Origin: Todiramphus chloris collaris
Taxonomy: Eukaryota; Chordata; Aves; Coraciiformes; Alcedinidae
NCBI GenBank assembly: GCA_025345505.1
Contig: JANVCC010000048.1
Location: 790,901-854,900, forward strand
Direction of reading: 5' to 3'
DNA: 64,000 nt
Part shown: in pieces, positions 13,655 through 26,600 of the stretch
How positions within the stretch are numbered: position 1 is the first letter of the stretch
Layout of the letters: every line of letters starts with the position of its first letter
Notes under the pieces: generated by a model
Seen by the model: the letters and a program-made list of their open reading frames with translations, nothing else
What the model was told of the DNA's origin: nothing
The model's database searches: none
Made by a program: the position numbers and the translations under genes

Positions 13655-14115
13655 ACCGAGGAAAACAAGCTTGGCAGCGGCTGGGAAACGTCCCCGCTCC
13701 GCCACGCAGTCCCCTCGCAGCTCTGCAGGCACATCCCAGCGTGCAGACCCGGTTCCCCCACCCCTTCCCGCAGCTCCGCGCGCTCCGCGGCCGGGCGAGT
13801 GACGAGCACCCCGGGCGGCACCGCTGCCGCGGCCGCAGCCCTTCCCGTGCCTCCCAGCGAGCCATACATCATCCAATATCGAGACGGTTCCAGTAGGCTG
13901 CCACTCCTGACATTTGATGTATGGCTTCAGGTGCTCTCGTTTTAATTCTAAGGAGTCAACGAGGGACCAAAGGAAATGTCGCTTTTGTCCCGTGCGGGGT
14001 GCAGCGTGACGCGGCTCGAACCAGCGAGGGAAGAACCGCAGGGCTGCCGGATTCCCACTGGCTCCTTCCTCGGCGTCACCCAGTTGAGAGGACGAAGGTC
14101 AGGCTTTTAGTCAGC
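13655..14115. promoter_or_regulatory. CpG-rich patch in intron 3 (possible promoter or enhancer)
   Basis: By eye count there are about 24 CpG in the 180 bases 13681-13860, plus a further run at 13981-14110, in otherwise CpG-poor intron. It contains GC boxes (ccgcgcgctccgcgg, gccgcggccgc). Frames stay open on both strands because of base composition, with no recognisable protein. It lies 3' of the dsRBD exon in transcript direction. Confidence 0.5.
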
Positions 14116-15479
14116 GAGCGACCGCTGTTGCCTGCCCTCCAACATTTCAAATATTTATCATGTTAAATATCAACTTGCAGAATATTGCGTTCGTTTAAGC
14201 TTTTCACGTCCCAATGATTTTTTATTATTTCCATCGACCAAAATAAATGAAGAAAATGCTTCAGACTACACATGAAAGCATGTAAAAATCAATAACTGGA
14301 TTTTAAAAGATCCAGAATGTCTTGAATACATTCATTTTTCAAACATTTTTCTCTGATCTTTAAATAGCTTTTCTTGGAGCATAACATTTTTTGAAAAGTC
14401 AAATACAGAGCATTAAGGGTATAATTACCATTTTAATTATAACTCAATCATCCTATCTACTTTGCATAGAAATTACAGCTTTTATGTCAGGATTTTGGGT
14501 ACTCACAAACATTCGGGAGTAATTAATGCTAGAGGTTTTCACTGTATATGAACTTTACTTCGTAGCACTTATTTCAACTGGGCTTCATTCAAGAAGTGTA
14601 AATATACTGAATTTTATATTCACAAGATTCAAACAAAAAAACCCCATCTCCCTAAATATCTGTAAAGCTGAGACAAAAACAACAACAAAAAAAAGATCAA
14701 AACTTGACAATCCTGAAAATAAGATGTCTTTGCCTCCCTCTTCAAACGCGATCCGTCTGTGTAAATACAGCCAGAGCAAATCTCAGTGTCAGCAATGAAG
14801 GGATCCCCCCAATCAGGATCTCACCAGGCTCATGGAGCACTTCTGACAACATGTAAATATTTCTGGAAGGTAGTTAAGATTCAAGGTTTTATTTCTGGAT
14901 ACATTTAATCCTGGGTTTTATCTCCTTAATAATTTTTTGAAGCTATTTTTCCTGTTTGGGTTTTTATGAAAAAAAGAAAAAAGAAGCTCTTTTTAAAGGT
15001 TTCTTTTAGAAAATGAGTTTACCTTGCAAATTTGCCTGTTGTGTCCCTCTGCAATCACGAGTGTATACACACGCGTGTGAAATTCAGCACAATCCATCAC
15101 AGCAAAGCCGTGTCTCATCTGGCTAACACCACAATATTAGATTCCAGCTGTTTCTCCCCGTCGGTGTTGGAATAGGAACGGAAATATTTTGATGGGTATA
15201 AATACAGGATTTAGGGCGATCCTCTATTTACATCTGGGCTCCGTTTCTTATTTTACTGACTTTCCGCCGGCTCCACGCGTCACAAAAGGCTGCTCTCTGC
15301 ACTTCTGTCGTTCTCCACGTGTTGTGCTCGAGCGGCAGACGCCTTCTTTCTTTGCTTTCAAAGCACAATAAAGCCACACAAACGTTACAGAGGGGTCTGA
15401 CAGAACGTGTCCTCTGCCCGTGTTTGGACGCTAACGGTGCCAGCGACAGCTCCTGTGCTTGGTTCAAGTATTTTTGGGG

Positions 15480-15780
15480 AGAAAAAAGCCGGTTGTCCTG
15501 AGAACAAAGCTCTGGCTCTAGCTGCAGAGCTGCACGCCCCAGAAGCGGGTTCTTTGTGCGGCGCAGGGCACATGGAATCGCTTTTGCCTTCAGCGAAAGC
15601 CCCGGGCAAACCAGGCCGTGGCCCGGGCAGTGCCGTGGGGTCTGGAGGGAAGGTTCTTGCCGCTCGCCGTGGGCGCGCGCTCGAGAGGGATGCCTTACAC
15701 ACCCGGCTGGGCAGCTGCCAGCCCCTTCCCTCTGAACCGCACGCGATCGAAGCACCCGTGCCAAACCACATCGTGCATCC
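15480..15780. promoter_or_regulatory. Second CpG-rich patch in intron 3
   Basis: CpG-dense stretch with cgctcgccgtgggcgcgcgctcgag near 15660-15685. Long overlapping open frames on both strands (178, 197 and 140 codons) are explained by the high GC and low stop-codon frequency. No protein family is recognised. Confidence 0.4.
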
Positions 15781-16291
15781 TGCTTGTATACACGTGTGTG
15801 TAAACAGCTCCAACTTTCCTGAGAGATGAAGGAAAATTACACCCAGCAGCGGCAGAAAGGGAAGGTGAATAGATTTTACCCTCAGCCTGCCTCGTGTTCT
15901 TGACAGTCCTGCAGACAGCCCTCTCAGTCTCGCTCTCTCCCTAATCCTTGCTAGAGGAAAAGAGCACCCCGATGTCATTTCAACGGAAGCATCCCAAAAA
16001 AGCTAAAACAAAACGAAGGGGTGTGTGAAAGAGGGGGAAGAGCTCAGGGTTTATCAGAACCAGGCAGCTGCCCTGACTCGGCACTGGCCTGCACCTCGTG
16101 TACCCGCTTGCCCCAGCACTAGGGAATCTCATCCTGCTGGGAGCAGGGCATGAGCCCCTGGATCTCCTACGGACACGAGCCCTGTCTACGCAGAAAACCT
16201 TCACCTGCCGCATTCAAATCAGCCGTTAAACTCTGCGTGAAGCTGAACAAGTGCAAACCCCGTGCGGCCGTGTTATTGTCATGTACTTGCA

Positions 16292-16320
16292 CGGAGGCAG
16301 GGAGGCAGGAAGGAAGGAAG
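16292..16320. repeat. GGCA/GGAA simple repeat
   Basis: ggaggcagggaggcaggaag followed by gaaggaagg. Confidence 0.85.
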
Positions 16321-17360
16321 GCTTGCTCCTCCCTCCCTAGTTCATTTTTAAGCAAGAGTCAGTCCTAATTTCACCTGCAGGCTGTGGGAAGCAGGAGCTG
16401 GGCTGCCAAGGCTCGGTTAGCACAGAGGATGACTCCAGTTATCCCGTGGACAGTTTTTTTTGTGTGTTTGAGCACTAACTGGACAGGGGAAGCAAAGTCT
16501 CTCGGCCAGTGTGAGCTGTCCTAGGGACCAGGGAGAGGTCAGAGCCTAGATGGTGGAGAACACCTTCCACCCCTGTTCCTGGCCCTGCATCCTGACCTTC
16601 CTGAACCAACACACTGTGGGCAACAGAAACACACCCTGATTAAATTCAGATGACTTATGACCCGAAGCGAGGGCTTAAATAAGCTCTTCCATTCAGTATT
16701 AAATGGGGCTAGGCTTTCATCAGGGCCAGCATGTGCTGCCACATGATTTCTGTGCAGTCCTGCAGTGTGGTTCAGCAGGAACACACTACCTTTTTATTTT
16801 TTTAAGTGAACACTATTTTGATAATCTATTATACCACTGCTCACCTTAAAATAGGTAGGTCTGCATTACTGGTCTGCTGCTGATCTTCTAATAGAACAGA
16901 ACATCTTGCAATCTTTGGAGTACCAGAGTTGCACAAGTTTTTGTATTGTATTTATACAGCAAACTTTCTGGAATATTTATTCACTATGAAAAATCGGGCC
17001 CTTTTCTAAATAAACTAAGCCATTCCTCTGAATATGTTGATTCTGATCTATAAAAATTCTCACCTTCAAACTGAGATCTAGCTTCCTTGCTACAGAAATG
17101 AGAGAGCAATACTAGAAAGCTCCTGAAATAATTTGGGTTTATGTCACTCTCCTGTAATAAAAGGGTTAGGCTCAGTCCTCAAAAGTGCATTAAGAAATAT
17201 TGTCCCCCAAAGAAGCCTGGACTGCAAATGAACCCTGATCTCAAGACACATGTGGGAAACAGGATTTATAGTGAAAATACTAGGTCAGCATAAACCATAA
17301 TGGTGCTGTAATGATGCCGAGGACTGGACTGGTTCTTTCAGTTTGTTTCTTATAAAAGGC

Positions 17361-17380
17361 AAAAAAAAAAAAAAAAAAAA
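17361..17380. repeat. Poly(A) run of 20
   Basis: Twenty consecutive A between ggc and ggcag. No retroposon body is recognisable on its left, so I call it only a homopolymer. Confidence 0.9.
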
Positions 17381-18199
17381 GGCAGATATCCTTACCTAAA
17401 GAAAAATGACCAGAGAGCAAGCAATAATTCTTACGTTCTGTTTTGGTAATACCTTCAATTTAACAACTGTCTGGGAAAAGGAGTTTCTCACAATGAGTTA
17501 TTTAGTCACTATGCTGTCTAGGGTATAACTGTCATTCTGAAGGGAGCATCCGTGCTATGATTTGCTGTCAGTCTGTTGCATGCTGTAAGTCCATTCATTT
17601 TTTCCCTTAACAGGTGAAGATAATGCTGTGATACGCAGTAAAAGATAGATGATAAAAACAATTCTTTAAGAAAAAAAATAGACACAGGGGGTTTGGCAGG
17701 AAAATATGATAAAATGTTTCATTCTCCTTTTTAAAGTACTATAATAAAACATGTCTGAAGTGAAGTACAGATAACACAAACAGCAGAGCACGGGTCTGCA
17801 AGCCCAGCATGATATTGCATGAAGAGCAATCATGAAGCATTCCCACTGCAGTTGCCTGTCACACGTTATTAACAGTAGTGTTTAAGACTATTAAATAATC
17901 ATGCTAAAGGGACATTATCAACTTACAAAAAAGGTGTTGTACTTTTATCAGTTGTACTTGACTTGAGAGAATGACAAGTAATTTCAAACCCAGAGATGGT
18001 AAGGCCAGAAGGGACTGGTTTGATCTCTTCTTCCAGCTCCCAGCACATCACTGACCATGAAAGTGTCGCAGCAGCTTTTCCTGAAATTAGCTCAGTAACT
18101 TGCAGCTCGGAGGAAAACCAAATTGAAAATAACCTGCTCCTGCCCATGGCAGCTGATAGCAGGTACTGAAAACTGGAGGAGAGAAAGTGTCACTCCTAT

Positions 18200-19287
18200 C
18201 ATTGTGAAGGGCAAGAAGGAAGATCCTGGGAACTACCTCCATCCCCGGGAAAGGGGTGGACAAAATCCTCCTGGAAAGCACTTCCAAACACTTGAAGGAC
18301 AATAAGCAGACTGAGGAGAAGTCCTCATTGATTTATGAAGGGGAAATTGTGCTTGAGCAACCTGATACCCTTCTCTAATGAGGTGACTCTCTTGGCAGAT
18401 GAGGGGAGAGCAGTGGATGTTGTTGCCCGTGGCTTTAGTAAAGCCTTTGATGCCATCTCCTATAGCAGCATCATAGACAGGCTGGCAATGTATGGGTTAG
18501 GTAAGTGGACAAGGAGGTGGACAGACAAGTGTCTGAAAGACCCCAGGGCTCAACACTGGGTCCAGTACTACTACCATCTTCATAAATGATCTGGCTGATG
18601 GGACCCTCATCCCTGAGCATACCCTCAGCCAGTGTGCTGGTGATACAACACTGGAAATAGTGGCTGATACTCAGAGGGTCATGCTGGCATCCAAAGGGGC
18701 CTTGACAGGCTGGAGAAATGGGCGGACAGCAAGTTCAACGAGGAAAGCTGTCAAGTCCTGCACCTAGGAAGCAACAACCCCAGGAACCCAGACAGGTTGG
18801 GAGCTGACCAGCTCGAAAGCAGATTTCCTGAGAAGGACCTTGGTGGACAGCAAGATGATAGTGAACCAGCAATGTGACTTTGTGGGAAAGGCAGCAAAGA
18901 GCCTCCTGGGCTGCATTAGAAAGAGTGCTGCCAGCAAGTTGAGGAAGGTGATCCTTTCCATCTCCTTAGCACTGGTGAGGCACGTTTGGAGTGCTGGGTC
19001 CAGTGTTGTGCTCCCCAGTACAAGAGAAATGTGGACATACTGGACTGCACCTAACAAAGGGCCACTGAGATGATTAAGAGACTGGAGCATACAAGGAGAG
19101 GCTGCAAGAGCTGGGGTTGTCCAGCCTGGAGAAGAGAAGGCTCAGGGGCATCTGGTCCATGTGTATAAGTACCTGATTCAAGGGAATGAAGGCAAAGGAG
19201 CTAGACTCTTCTCAGCAGTACCCAGTGACAGGACAAGAGGCAATGGGCACAAATTAAAAACCCTGAAATTCAATCTGAATACAAGAG

Positions 19288-19320
<33 letters not shown>

Positions 19321-19505
19321 TTCCTGTGAGTATGGTCAAACACTGGAACAGGCTGCCCAGAGGGGCTGTGGTGTCTCCATCTGCGGTCATACTCAAAACA
19401 CAACTGAGCATGGGCCTGGGCAACCTTCTCTAGCTCATCCTGCTTGAGTAGGGGCTGGACTAGACAGCCTCCAGAGATGCTTTCACACCACAACTCTTCA
19501 CGATT
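18200..19505 (+). mobile_element. CR1 LINE, longest copy, with decayed reverse-transcriptase remnant
   Basis: About 1.3 kb. The first part encodes scraps of the CR1 reverse transcriptase, including the FSKAFD motif at about 18434-18451 followed by a tyrosine- and serine-rich stretch, but frames shift repeatedly. The second part is the usual 3' region (caggctggagaaatgggcgg, gttgtccagcctggagaagagaag, cactggaacaggctgcccag). A run of 22 T at 19288-19309 interrupts it. The 3' tail is eroded (cacaactcttcacgattt). Antisense to ADARB2. Confidence 0.93.
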
Positions 19506-20154
19506 TGTTTGTTTATTTATTTGAAATCTTGGAACAGGGGGAAAACAAAGCTAAAATAAATAAGCAAATAAATAGACAAAGGTTAGGGACTCAAACCAGG
19601 ACATAAATAAAGCAATCACAAGCTGTATCAGCAAGACGTAAAGCACTGTATTTCATACTATGCTTAGCTCCTTGCCAAGGTTCCAGTTGACAATGTCCCT
19701 TTAAACTGCGAAACTAGCCGATGACACAACCAGTTACTTGTTTTGTCACCATCTCTTTAGGCTCCTCAGAGATATCTGCATTGACATTAAAAAGCCATTA
19801 AAAGCAATTTAAACTCTGAATTGATCCTGACATGTACATTCAGGTCTTCCTCATATGGCCTTTCAATAGTTCTCGATTCAAACAGAATAAGCATCACCCT
19901 ATAAACAGAGGAGATAATTATGCTTTATTGATTAGCCCCTCAAGGTATGAATGGAAAGCAGGCAGCTATGTGAGAACAGTTATCAATGTGGATTTAAAAT
20001 TCTTGTATCTCAGTCTTTTCCTTTCTAGATATTCTCTAAATTTGGTCCTCTAACATGGAACCTGTACCAAACAAAGTTTTGCCACTGGTTTCAGTGGAAA
20101 TGAGAATGTCAATGCAGATTCATAAACAGTGACTTTATGTACTTCCCACAGTCG

Positions 20155-20632
20155 TGTCCTGGTCACGAGTTGACCCCATCAGGCAGCTCAGCACATGCAG
20201 CCTCTCCCCCCCTCCCTCTCTCTTGGCTGGGGGAGAGAATCACAAGGGTTAAAATGAGAAAACATGTGGGTTGAGATAAAGACCATTTAACAGGTCTACC
20301 GTTAATGTCTTAACTCTGAACATCACCGCTTCCTTCTTCTTCCCCCAGCTTCATATGCAGAGCATGACATCCTCTGGCCTGGGGCATCCCTGTGTTCAGC
20401 TGGGCTCAGCTCTCCCCGCCGTGTCCCCTCCCAACTGCTTGCCCACCTCCATCCTGCTCGCTGGTGGGGTGGGGTGAGAGACGGAGGAGCCCTTGGCTGC
20501 GTGGGGGCCTCTGCTCAGCAGCAGCTAAAACACCCCTGTGTTACCAACACCGTTATGGTCACAAATCCAAAACATAGTGCCATATGAGCTGCTATGAAGA
20601 AAATTAACTCCATCCCAGCCAAAACCTGTACA
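20155..20632 (-). mobile_element. Solo LTR of an avian endogenous retrovirus
   Basis: On the minus strand it begins TGTACAGGTTTTGGCTGGGA, passes TGGAGTTAATTTTCTTC, CACTATGTTTTGGATTTG and GTCATGCTCTGCATATGAAG, and has a 3' part with TTTATCTCAACCCACATG and GATTCTCTCCCCCAGCC, ending CAGGACA. This order matches a widespread avian LTR family that I recognise. Length is about 478 bp. Target-site duplications are not clear, so the ends may have eroded. No gag/pol/env-like sequence adjoins it. Confidence 0.85.
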
Positions 20633-23600
20633 CCCACTCGCTCAGTTTCCCCCAGATGCTGGCTCATCCGTATCTCTTGCTATATTGCATACCAGCCCCT
20701 TTGATGCGCTGCTGACTGCCCCTTTCTCCAGCAAACTACAACCCCCTTCACCGCTGCCAAACACAACAAATGCTCCTGTTTAATCCTCTGTGACACTGGC
20801 TTCAGTTTTGCTAAGTAAGGATTTTAGCACCTGCCCCATCTCTCCTCTAACAAATGTACCGCAGTAGCCTCATCGACAGACACCTGACTTACTGTCGAAC
20901 CTCCAATCAACCATTCCCCAGCCTTCTGCTTTTTGCTAATTAAGCCCCTCCGAAATCAGAACCAGGTATGTTAGAGCGTAACAATGCTACATCTGAGTTT
21001 ATCTTACTATTTAAGAGAAGAAGGAATAGCTTTGTCAGGACTACTAACAGTCCTTTGAGCCAACCATATACTGCACTGCCAGACAGCGACATTACTCACC
21101 GCTCTTAGGAGAACGCTCTTCAGCTCAGCCGATTAATGTGGGCTTACCAACACAAGTACAAATAAAAGCTTTTTCCTTGCCTTCTCCTTGGTCCCACCAA
21201 TCAAGCACTGAGGTGGCTGCCCTCATTTTCACCCTTTCCCGTTTCATCCTGGACTACCACACGGCCTCAGCCCTTCTCCCCCAGGGAAGCTGCTGGAGTG
21301 CTCTTTCCCTGTTTCAGCAGCGCCGTGGCTGCTGCCACGTGGCCTCCTGCTTTCTTCTCTACACTACAACGCAAGAAGAGGCCAGTAGATCTCATGAGAG
21401 AAAAATGTTCAATATGAAATGAATTCATTAGTACCGTGAGGTCTAATGATTTCTGGATGCGGTGGACTACTCTATAGAAAGTTTAAGATGCCCAGAGCAG
21501 GCAGGCTACCCCCAGGGGAAATGCAGAGCTTTCATGCCACTGGAGTGGTTGGCCCCTGCTACCCCACTGACATTGCAGCGAATGCCAGTGCTCCCCTTAG
21601 AGTGCTCTCGGGGCTGGTGTGGGAGGAGGGACCTGGTAAGATGTGGCAGGGGAGGCTTTAGAACAAGCCCTGGGTGTGCATACGCTGGAGCCAGGTCCGT
21701 GCTGCTGTGGGCTTCCGTGCTTAGCAGTGCTGCCCAACCTGTGCTGCCCTCCAAGGCTGGGTCAGGACTTTTACTCTCTGATACTGAGGTCACAACTGGT
21801 GCTTCCTGAGGCTGCCAGATGCCCACAGTTTTACACAACTCCCACCACACCGTGACAAACTCCATCTTAAGTGAAAAACGCCAGCTGTCTCCTGGAGGGA
21901 GAACCTGCTTCACGCCACAGCCACGGCAATATCATCATTACACTGATTTGGTTCATTGTGTAGGCTTTAATTAAAAACTAGTTTGATAACGTGCAGCTAT
22001 AAGGAAGCACTTACTAAGCCCAATACTCCTCTTGCACTCTCTCGGATTCTGCAGGCTCCAATAGCCTCATACCTCTAAAAAGGAGGATGCACAGCCCCTC
22101 TGGGTTAGGATGAAACAGGACCAAATGGAGACACCAGGCATGGAGACATCCCATGTCTCGGGATGCCTTGCCAACATGCTGCCTGGCATGCTCCCTGCTG
22201 CCTTGGAGGCAACTGCATTGTGCCCTGTGCAGGGCTAGTTTGGGTTGCTCTCGCTGCGATGAAGTCTGCATTATTATGTTGTATAGACTGCTATTGCATT
22301 ATTATATTGTACAGATAGAGCCTGAGTGTCTTGATCTATCTGCTGCTATCAAATAGAGCTGAACGGTCTCAAGGATTACTAAGAGCAGCAGAAAGCTGCT
22401 CACAGAAACCTAATTTTGTTAGGAAAGCAGTCTGAAAACATGCACAAAAATCTCTTCTGCAGAAATATTCACATCCCACGACTGGTCGCTACCATGAAGG
22501 ATGATAAAAGGATGGGCAAACCTCTCTGCCTGCTTCATTGGCCCGTCTGGCTTATGTGCTGCAGCAGCAGCAAAACATGTACGGAGAGAAAAAAGCTGTT
22601 TAGCCAGGAGCTCCATTCCCTCCATGAACCACAGAGCTCCCATGTATTTCTCCAAACTTATCTGTACAGAAGACTAGCTTTGGACTCAGAAGGCCAATGG
22701 TTTTGGGGCAATTGTTTGTGATTGTTTGAAAAGCTTTCTGTTCATTAAACATAAGATGAAGAAAACATGATTAATTTGTTGTACCCAGAATTTTCCCAGT
22801 AACTATATGTATGAAAAGGCCGAGTGATATACAGGGTATATTTTCCCCAGTGATAAAATAAGAATGACCTCTGTGACTTCATTTAGGTTCCACCTCTCCT
22901 GAGTTACGAGCCGTTCCTCACTCGTAAGGTATATCCCATATCTCACTCAAACTCTCAGCAGACCACAAAACTCCCTTCCAGAAAAAATGATGCTTCCCTC
23001 AGTCTGTGGAGGATTACCCACGTCAGGCAAAGTTATATTATTGTCTTTAGTGCTGCTAGGAATTACTTTCAGGATGTTTCAGCTCATTACCTCAAGTCTT
23101 CATCAGCTATTTTCCGAGCGCGGTAACCTTTGTGATGCAGTTACTGTATACCTCTCCGCTATCGATCCTGCTGCTCCCACGTTGCATGCACGACACGTAA
23201 ACAGAGCAGAGGGCTTCGCTAACGGCCAGCGAGCTGCAAAATGGTACCGGGTCTTGCAGCTACGAAACGCAGATAAAACCTTGAAGTAATCAGCTGAGCT
23301 GTCATGGGACTAATTCCATGATACAGTGCAAGCAATTATTTGCACCTATACGTCTTATTGCAAAATACAATCAGCACCAAACCAGTCCTGTTAGCACTGG
23401 CGAGGACACGCTCAGCTCCAAATACCCCCCTTTTAATCAGTAACCAGTTATTAATTAATTAGATGGCGAGCACGTTGCTTTTCATACGCGTGTGTTGTTA
23501 TTGCCTCTGATTCTGTGCCTCTGAGCCCATCGTGTGCAGTTGTGTTAATGCACTCTAATGCAAGTGATTAGCAGAAGGATGGGGCACGTAACATTCGACC

Positions 23601-26600
23601 TGGAATTTTCCCTCCTTGTTCTCGCGGCTGCTCTCTGCACCCGCCCGGAGCTGGGGCCAGAGCCGGCTGGGCGAGCAGCTCCCAGCCAGCAAACTCAAGT
23701 GTCTCGCAGCTCTCTCTCGGCTGCTGGGCTATAGGGAGAGATGTGGTTCTCTTTTCCTTTTTTTGGGCCCAGTGCTGCAAAATCATCAGTTCTAATGGTG
23801 AGGGTGAGACCGGCGGTAGACGGCAAAGTACCGGTTAACAGCGCAGAAGGAATCCTCTGTCCTCCTTGTATTAGCAATGCTTAGTTATGCTTACTAAATA
23901 ATGCATTTTTCAGTAGAATTTTTCTTCCAGTCTGAAAGCTTTTAGCAGGAGCGGATACCGGCTGTGTCAAGAGAGAAACAAACGCTAGCAGAAAGCAGAC
24001 TTTATCGGCATTGCATTTAATAGTTGCCAGAAGCAGTGAACTAAGGATATTCAGCTGAAGTAGTTCAGCCAGAGATAGCTAAACTTTTTACTGTGCTTAT
24101 TTAAATAGAGAGGCCTGAACAGGAGATTAGCTATTTATCAGCTGCATGATGGAATGAGAAACAGCTGCAACATAGTTCAGGGTAAGTTTGATATTTTATT
24201 CGCTATAAATCCACAGGTTTAAATTCTGCTCTGGTTTATGCCTGTGGGAGTGTGGAATAAAGGTATTAGCTTCCCACATTGTTTTGTGGCTCCATGCCCA
24301 TGTTTATCAGAGAAAATTTAGTTTATGTTAGTTCAGTTATTCACCTTAATTTCCCAGCTGCAAAAAGGACTTCTAATATTTGTAATGCTAGCAAGTATAT
24401 GTGCAAAGAAATCAGCTCTCAGAATACAGGATGGATGTAGCAACACACAGCTCCCAGCTCCCATCAGCAAGTGCTTCCCTGTGGGTACCTTTGCAAGGAT
24501 TCCACTTCAGGACCGCACTATAAATTCAAGTGTTTCCTCCCCAGACTTGGGGTTTCTGCCTGATTTTCACCAAAGGTGTCAATTCTCGCTCCAAAAACCT
24601 GTTCCCAGGTCCTCAAAGGAGTAATTTCTATTCCCAGTGCCAAGCCCTGCTCATGCCTGCAGCGGGGAGCAGCCCCGCTCCCGCACACCAGTACAGAAAG
24701 ATGCTCACCTAGGAAAGGCACCCTGCCCATGCTAATCTCCCTCCCCGCACCTCATGTTTCGAAAGGGAGAAGAAAAAACACATATAAGGCTGCTAACCAC
24801 TACGGCACGAGTGTTTCCTTTGCTCAGATCAATTTCTGTCAAAGGCAGCCTGGCAGCCTTTGGTTTGGTTTTTTTTTTCCCCAGCCTGCCTTTGCACTGT
24901 TCCTTTCTCTTCTGGTGCCGAGTTCAGCCTCGTCGGCGTTTATCTGGTGACCTGTTGTTACCAAGGGCTCCCCAACAGGTCCCTCAGATTTGCACAAGTG
25001 GCTCCTGCTCTGCCCCGAGGAAGCTTTGCTCGGATATCTGCTCGATAGCAGCTTGCTTACATGGCAAGGGTGTTAGTCTGCCTGTAAGGATTTTCTAGCT
25101 TGGCTTGTTTGCTTGCTTTTTGATATATAAAGGCAACTATACTTTTTTTGTTTGTTGCTTTTTTTTTTCTTCTTCTTTTTGAGAGAACGGGGGTCTAAGA
25201 ACTCTCTAAGATCACAGATGTCCAAGAAAAGATGCAGGCAAACACGTAATCTGAACATCTACATTAATCTTAGGCTCCTGCCTATTCATAGAGGGGAAAA
25301 TAAAAGACTGTAAATCTGAAAGTCATGTTACTTTCTTTTTTTTTTATGAATACAGGATTTAAAAGGAAAATTTATGTGCTGTGGCTTGTCAGTGTTTTGG
25401 GGAATGCTGTTCATTTCTTCCTGTCAGTGTTCTCCAGAACGTGGTGACAGCAGCAGCCTCATCCCTCTTATACTCTGATTTCCCTCAAAGTTGAAATGTA
25501 AAACATGCAGCTGAAGGTTCCTGCCCTGCAAAAGCAGAGGGCATCTCCTATCAGTTGGATTATTATGATTGTGACCAAAAATATCCTACACTAAAAAAAT
25601 AATAATAAAAAAAAAGGAAATAATAATTTCAGTTTGAGGATTCATACGGCAATATTTTGTGGGTTTGTTTTTCAGAATTTCTGTTGGGAATTTGAGTAAA
25701 ACAAGCTGCTTATTTAACAAATAAGTAATTATTTTTTAGGGTGTCATGCTGTCTTCCCTAATTATTAGCCAGCACCTAGTGGAAGGGCAACTGGAATGCA
25801 GAGGCTCCTCTAGCCATGCTGAGATACTGCCCAGAGGGAATGTTTGGCATGGCCTGAGCCCCCAGAGAGCACAGATGTTTATGAGCTGTGACCAGCAGGA
25901 ACGTGCTCCAGCACTGAAGAAGCTGGATTTTTGAAGAAGACAGGCACAGAATGGGCAAAGATATCTTTGCATCATGAGCTCATGCCTGCTGTTTTGGTAC
26001 TGCCCATGTACCTACACACAGGAAAAAGTCCTGAATGGCCTTTAGCTGAGCACTGGAAGGAGAACGGGCAGTGCCACGAAAGGCAGCGAAGTCTGACAGA
26101 GCTTTAAGACGTTGCCAGTCCTAGCTGGGAACAGCAAAACCCTCAGGCTGAGCTGCGAGCCCCATGATCCACATGATCCATGGGAAATATGTGCCAGGGT
26201 TTTTTTTGGTCTTCTTGAGCAGGATCTGCATCTGCAAAGGTGTTTTCCAGAACGGTGACTCTCATGGGCCATTCCTCTTCTCTCCGTGTTATTGTGTTAT
26301 GTTACAGGACACTATTTTGGGTGAAACCTGATGCTTTCCAAGTGGTGCAAGTGCTAACTTTTGCCTCAGAGAAGAGTTTAAACAGCTACGTGATCTGCTT
26401 CCATTTTCACCTGAACTGCTGATGCTCAGACATAAAAGCTTCAGTGTGGCTCTGAATGGTATCTTCTGGTAAGCATCAGTCAGCTCGCCTGCCCTTCCTT
26501 GCGACCACAGCCATGAGCCTCCAAGGAACTTGACTTCATGCCTGTCGTTATCAGCCACTGCTCCCTATTATTTTCTAGCCCAGCTTTTTCAGCTGCAGCA

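Larger units (their letters stand above)
14116..18199. other. Intron 3 sequence with simple repeats
   Basis: An AT-rich stretch at 14160-14520 is followed by the second CpG-rich patch, a GGCA/GGAA-type tract at 16292-16320 and a run of 20 A at 17361-17380. No gene is recognised. Confidence 0.5.

Noticed and set aside
15228-15978. Overlapping 178- and 197-codon minus frames
   Set aside because: They lie in a CpG-rich patch with few stop codons in any frame; no family signature, no supporting splice context.
17361-17380. Poly(A) tail of a SINE or retrocopy
   Set aside because: The sequence to its left matches nothing I recognise and target duplications are not evident beyond ggc/ggc.
21506-21913. 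135-codon minus frame in a GC-rich stretch with overlapping plus frames
   Set aside because: Composition effect; no homology recognised.
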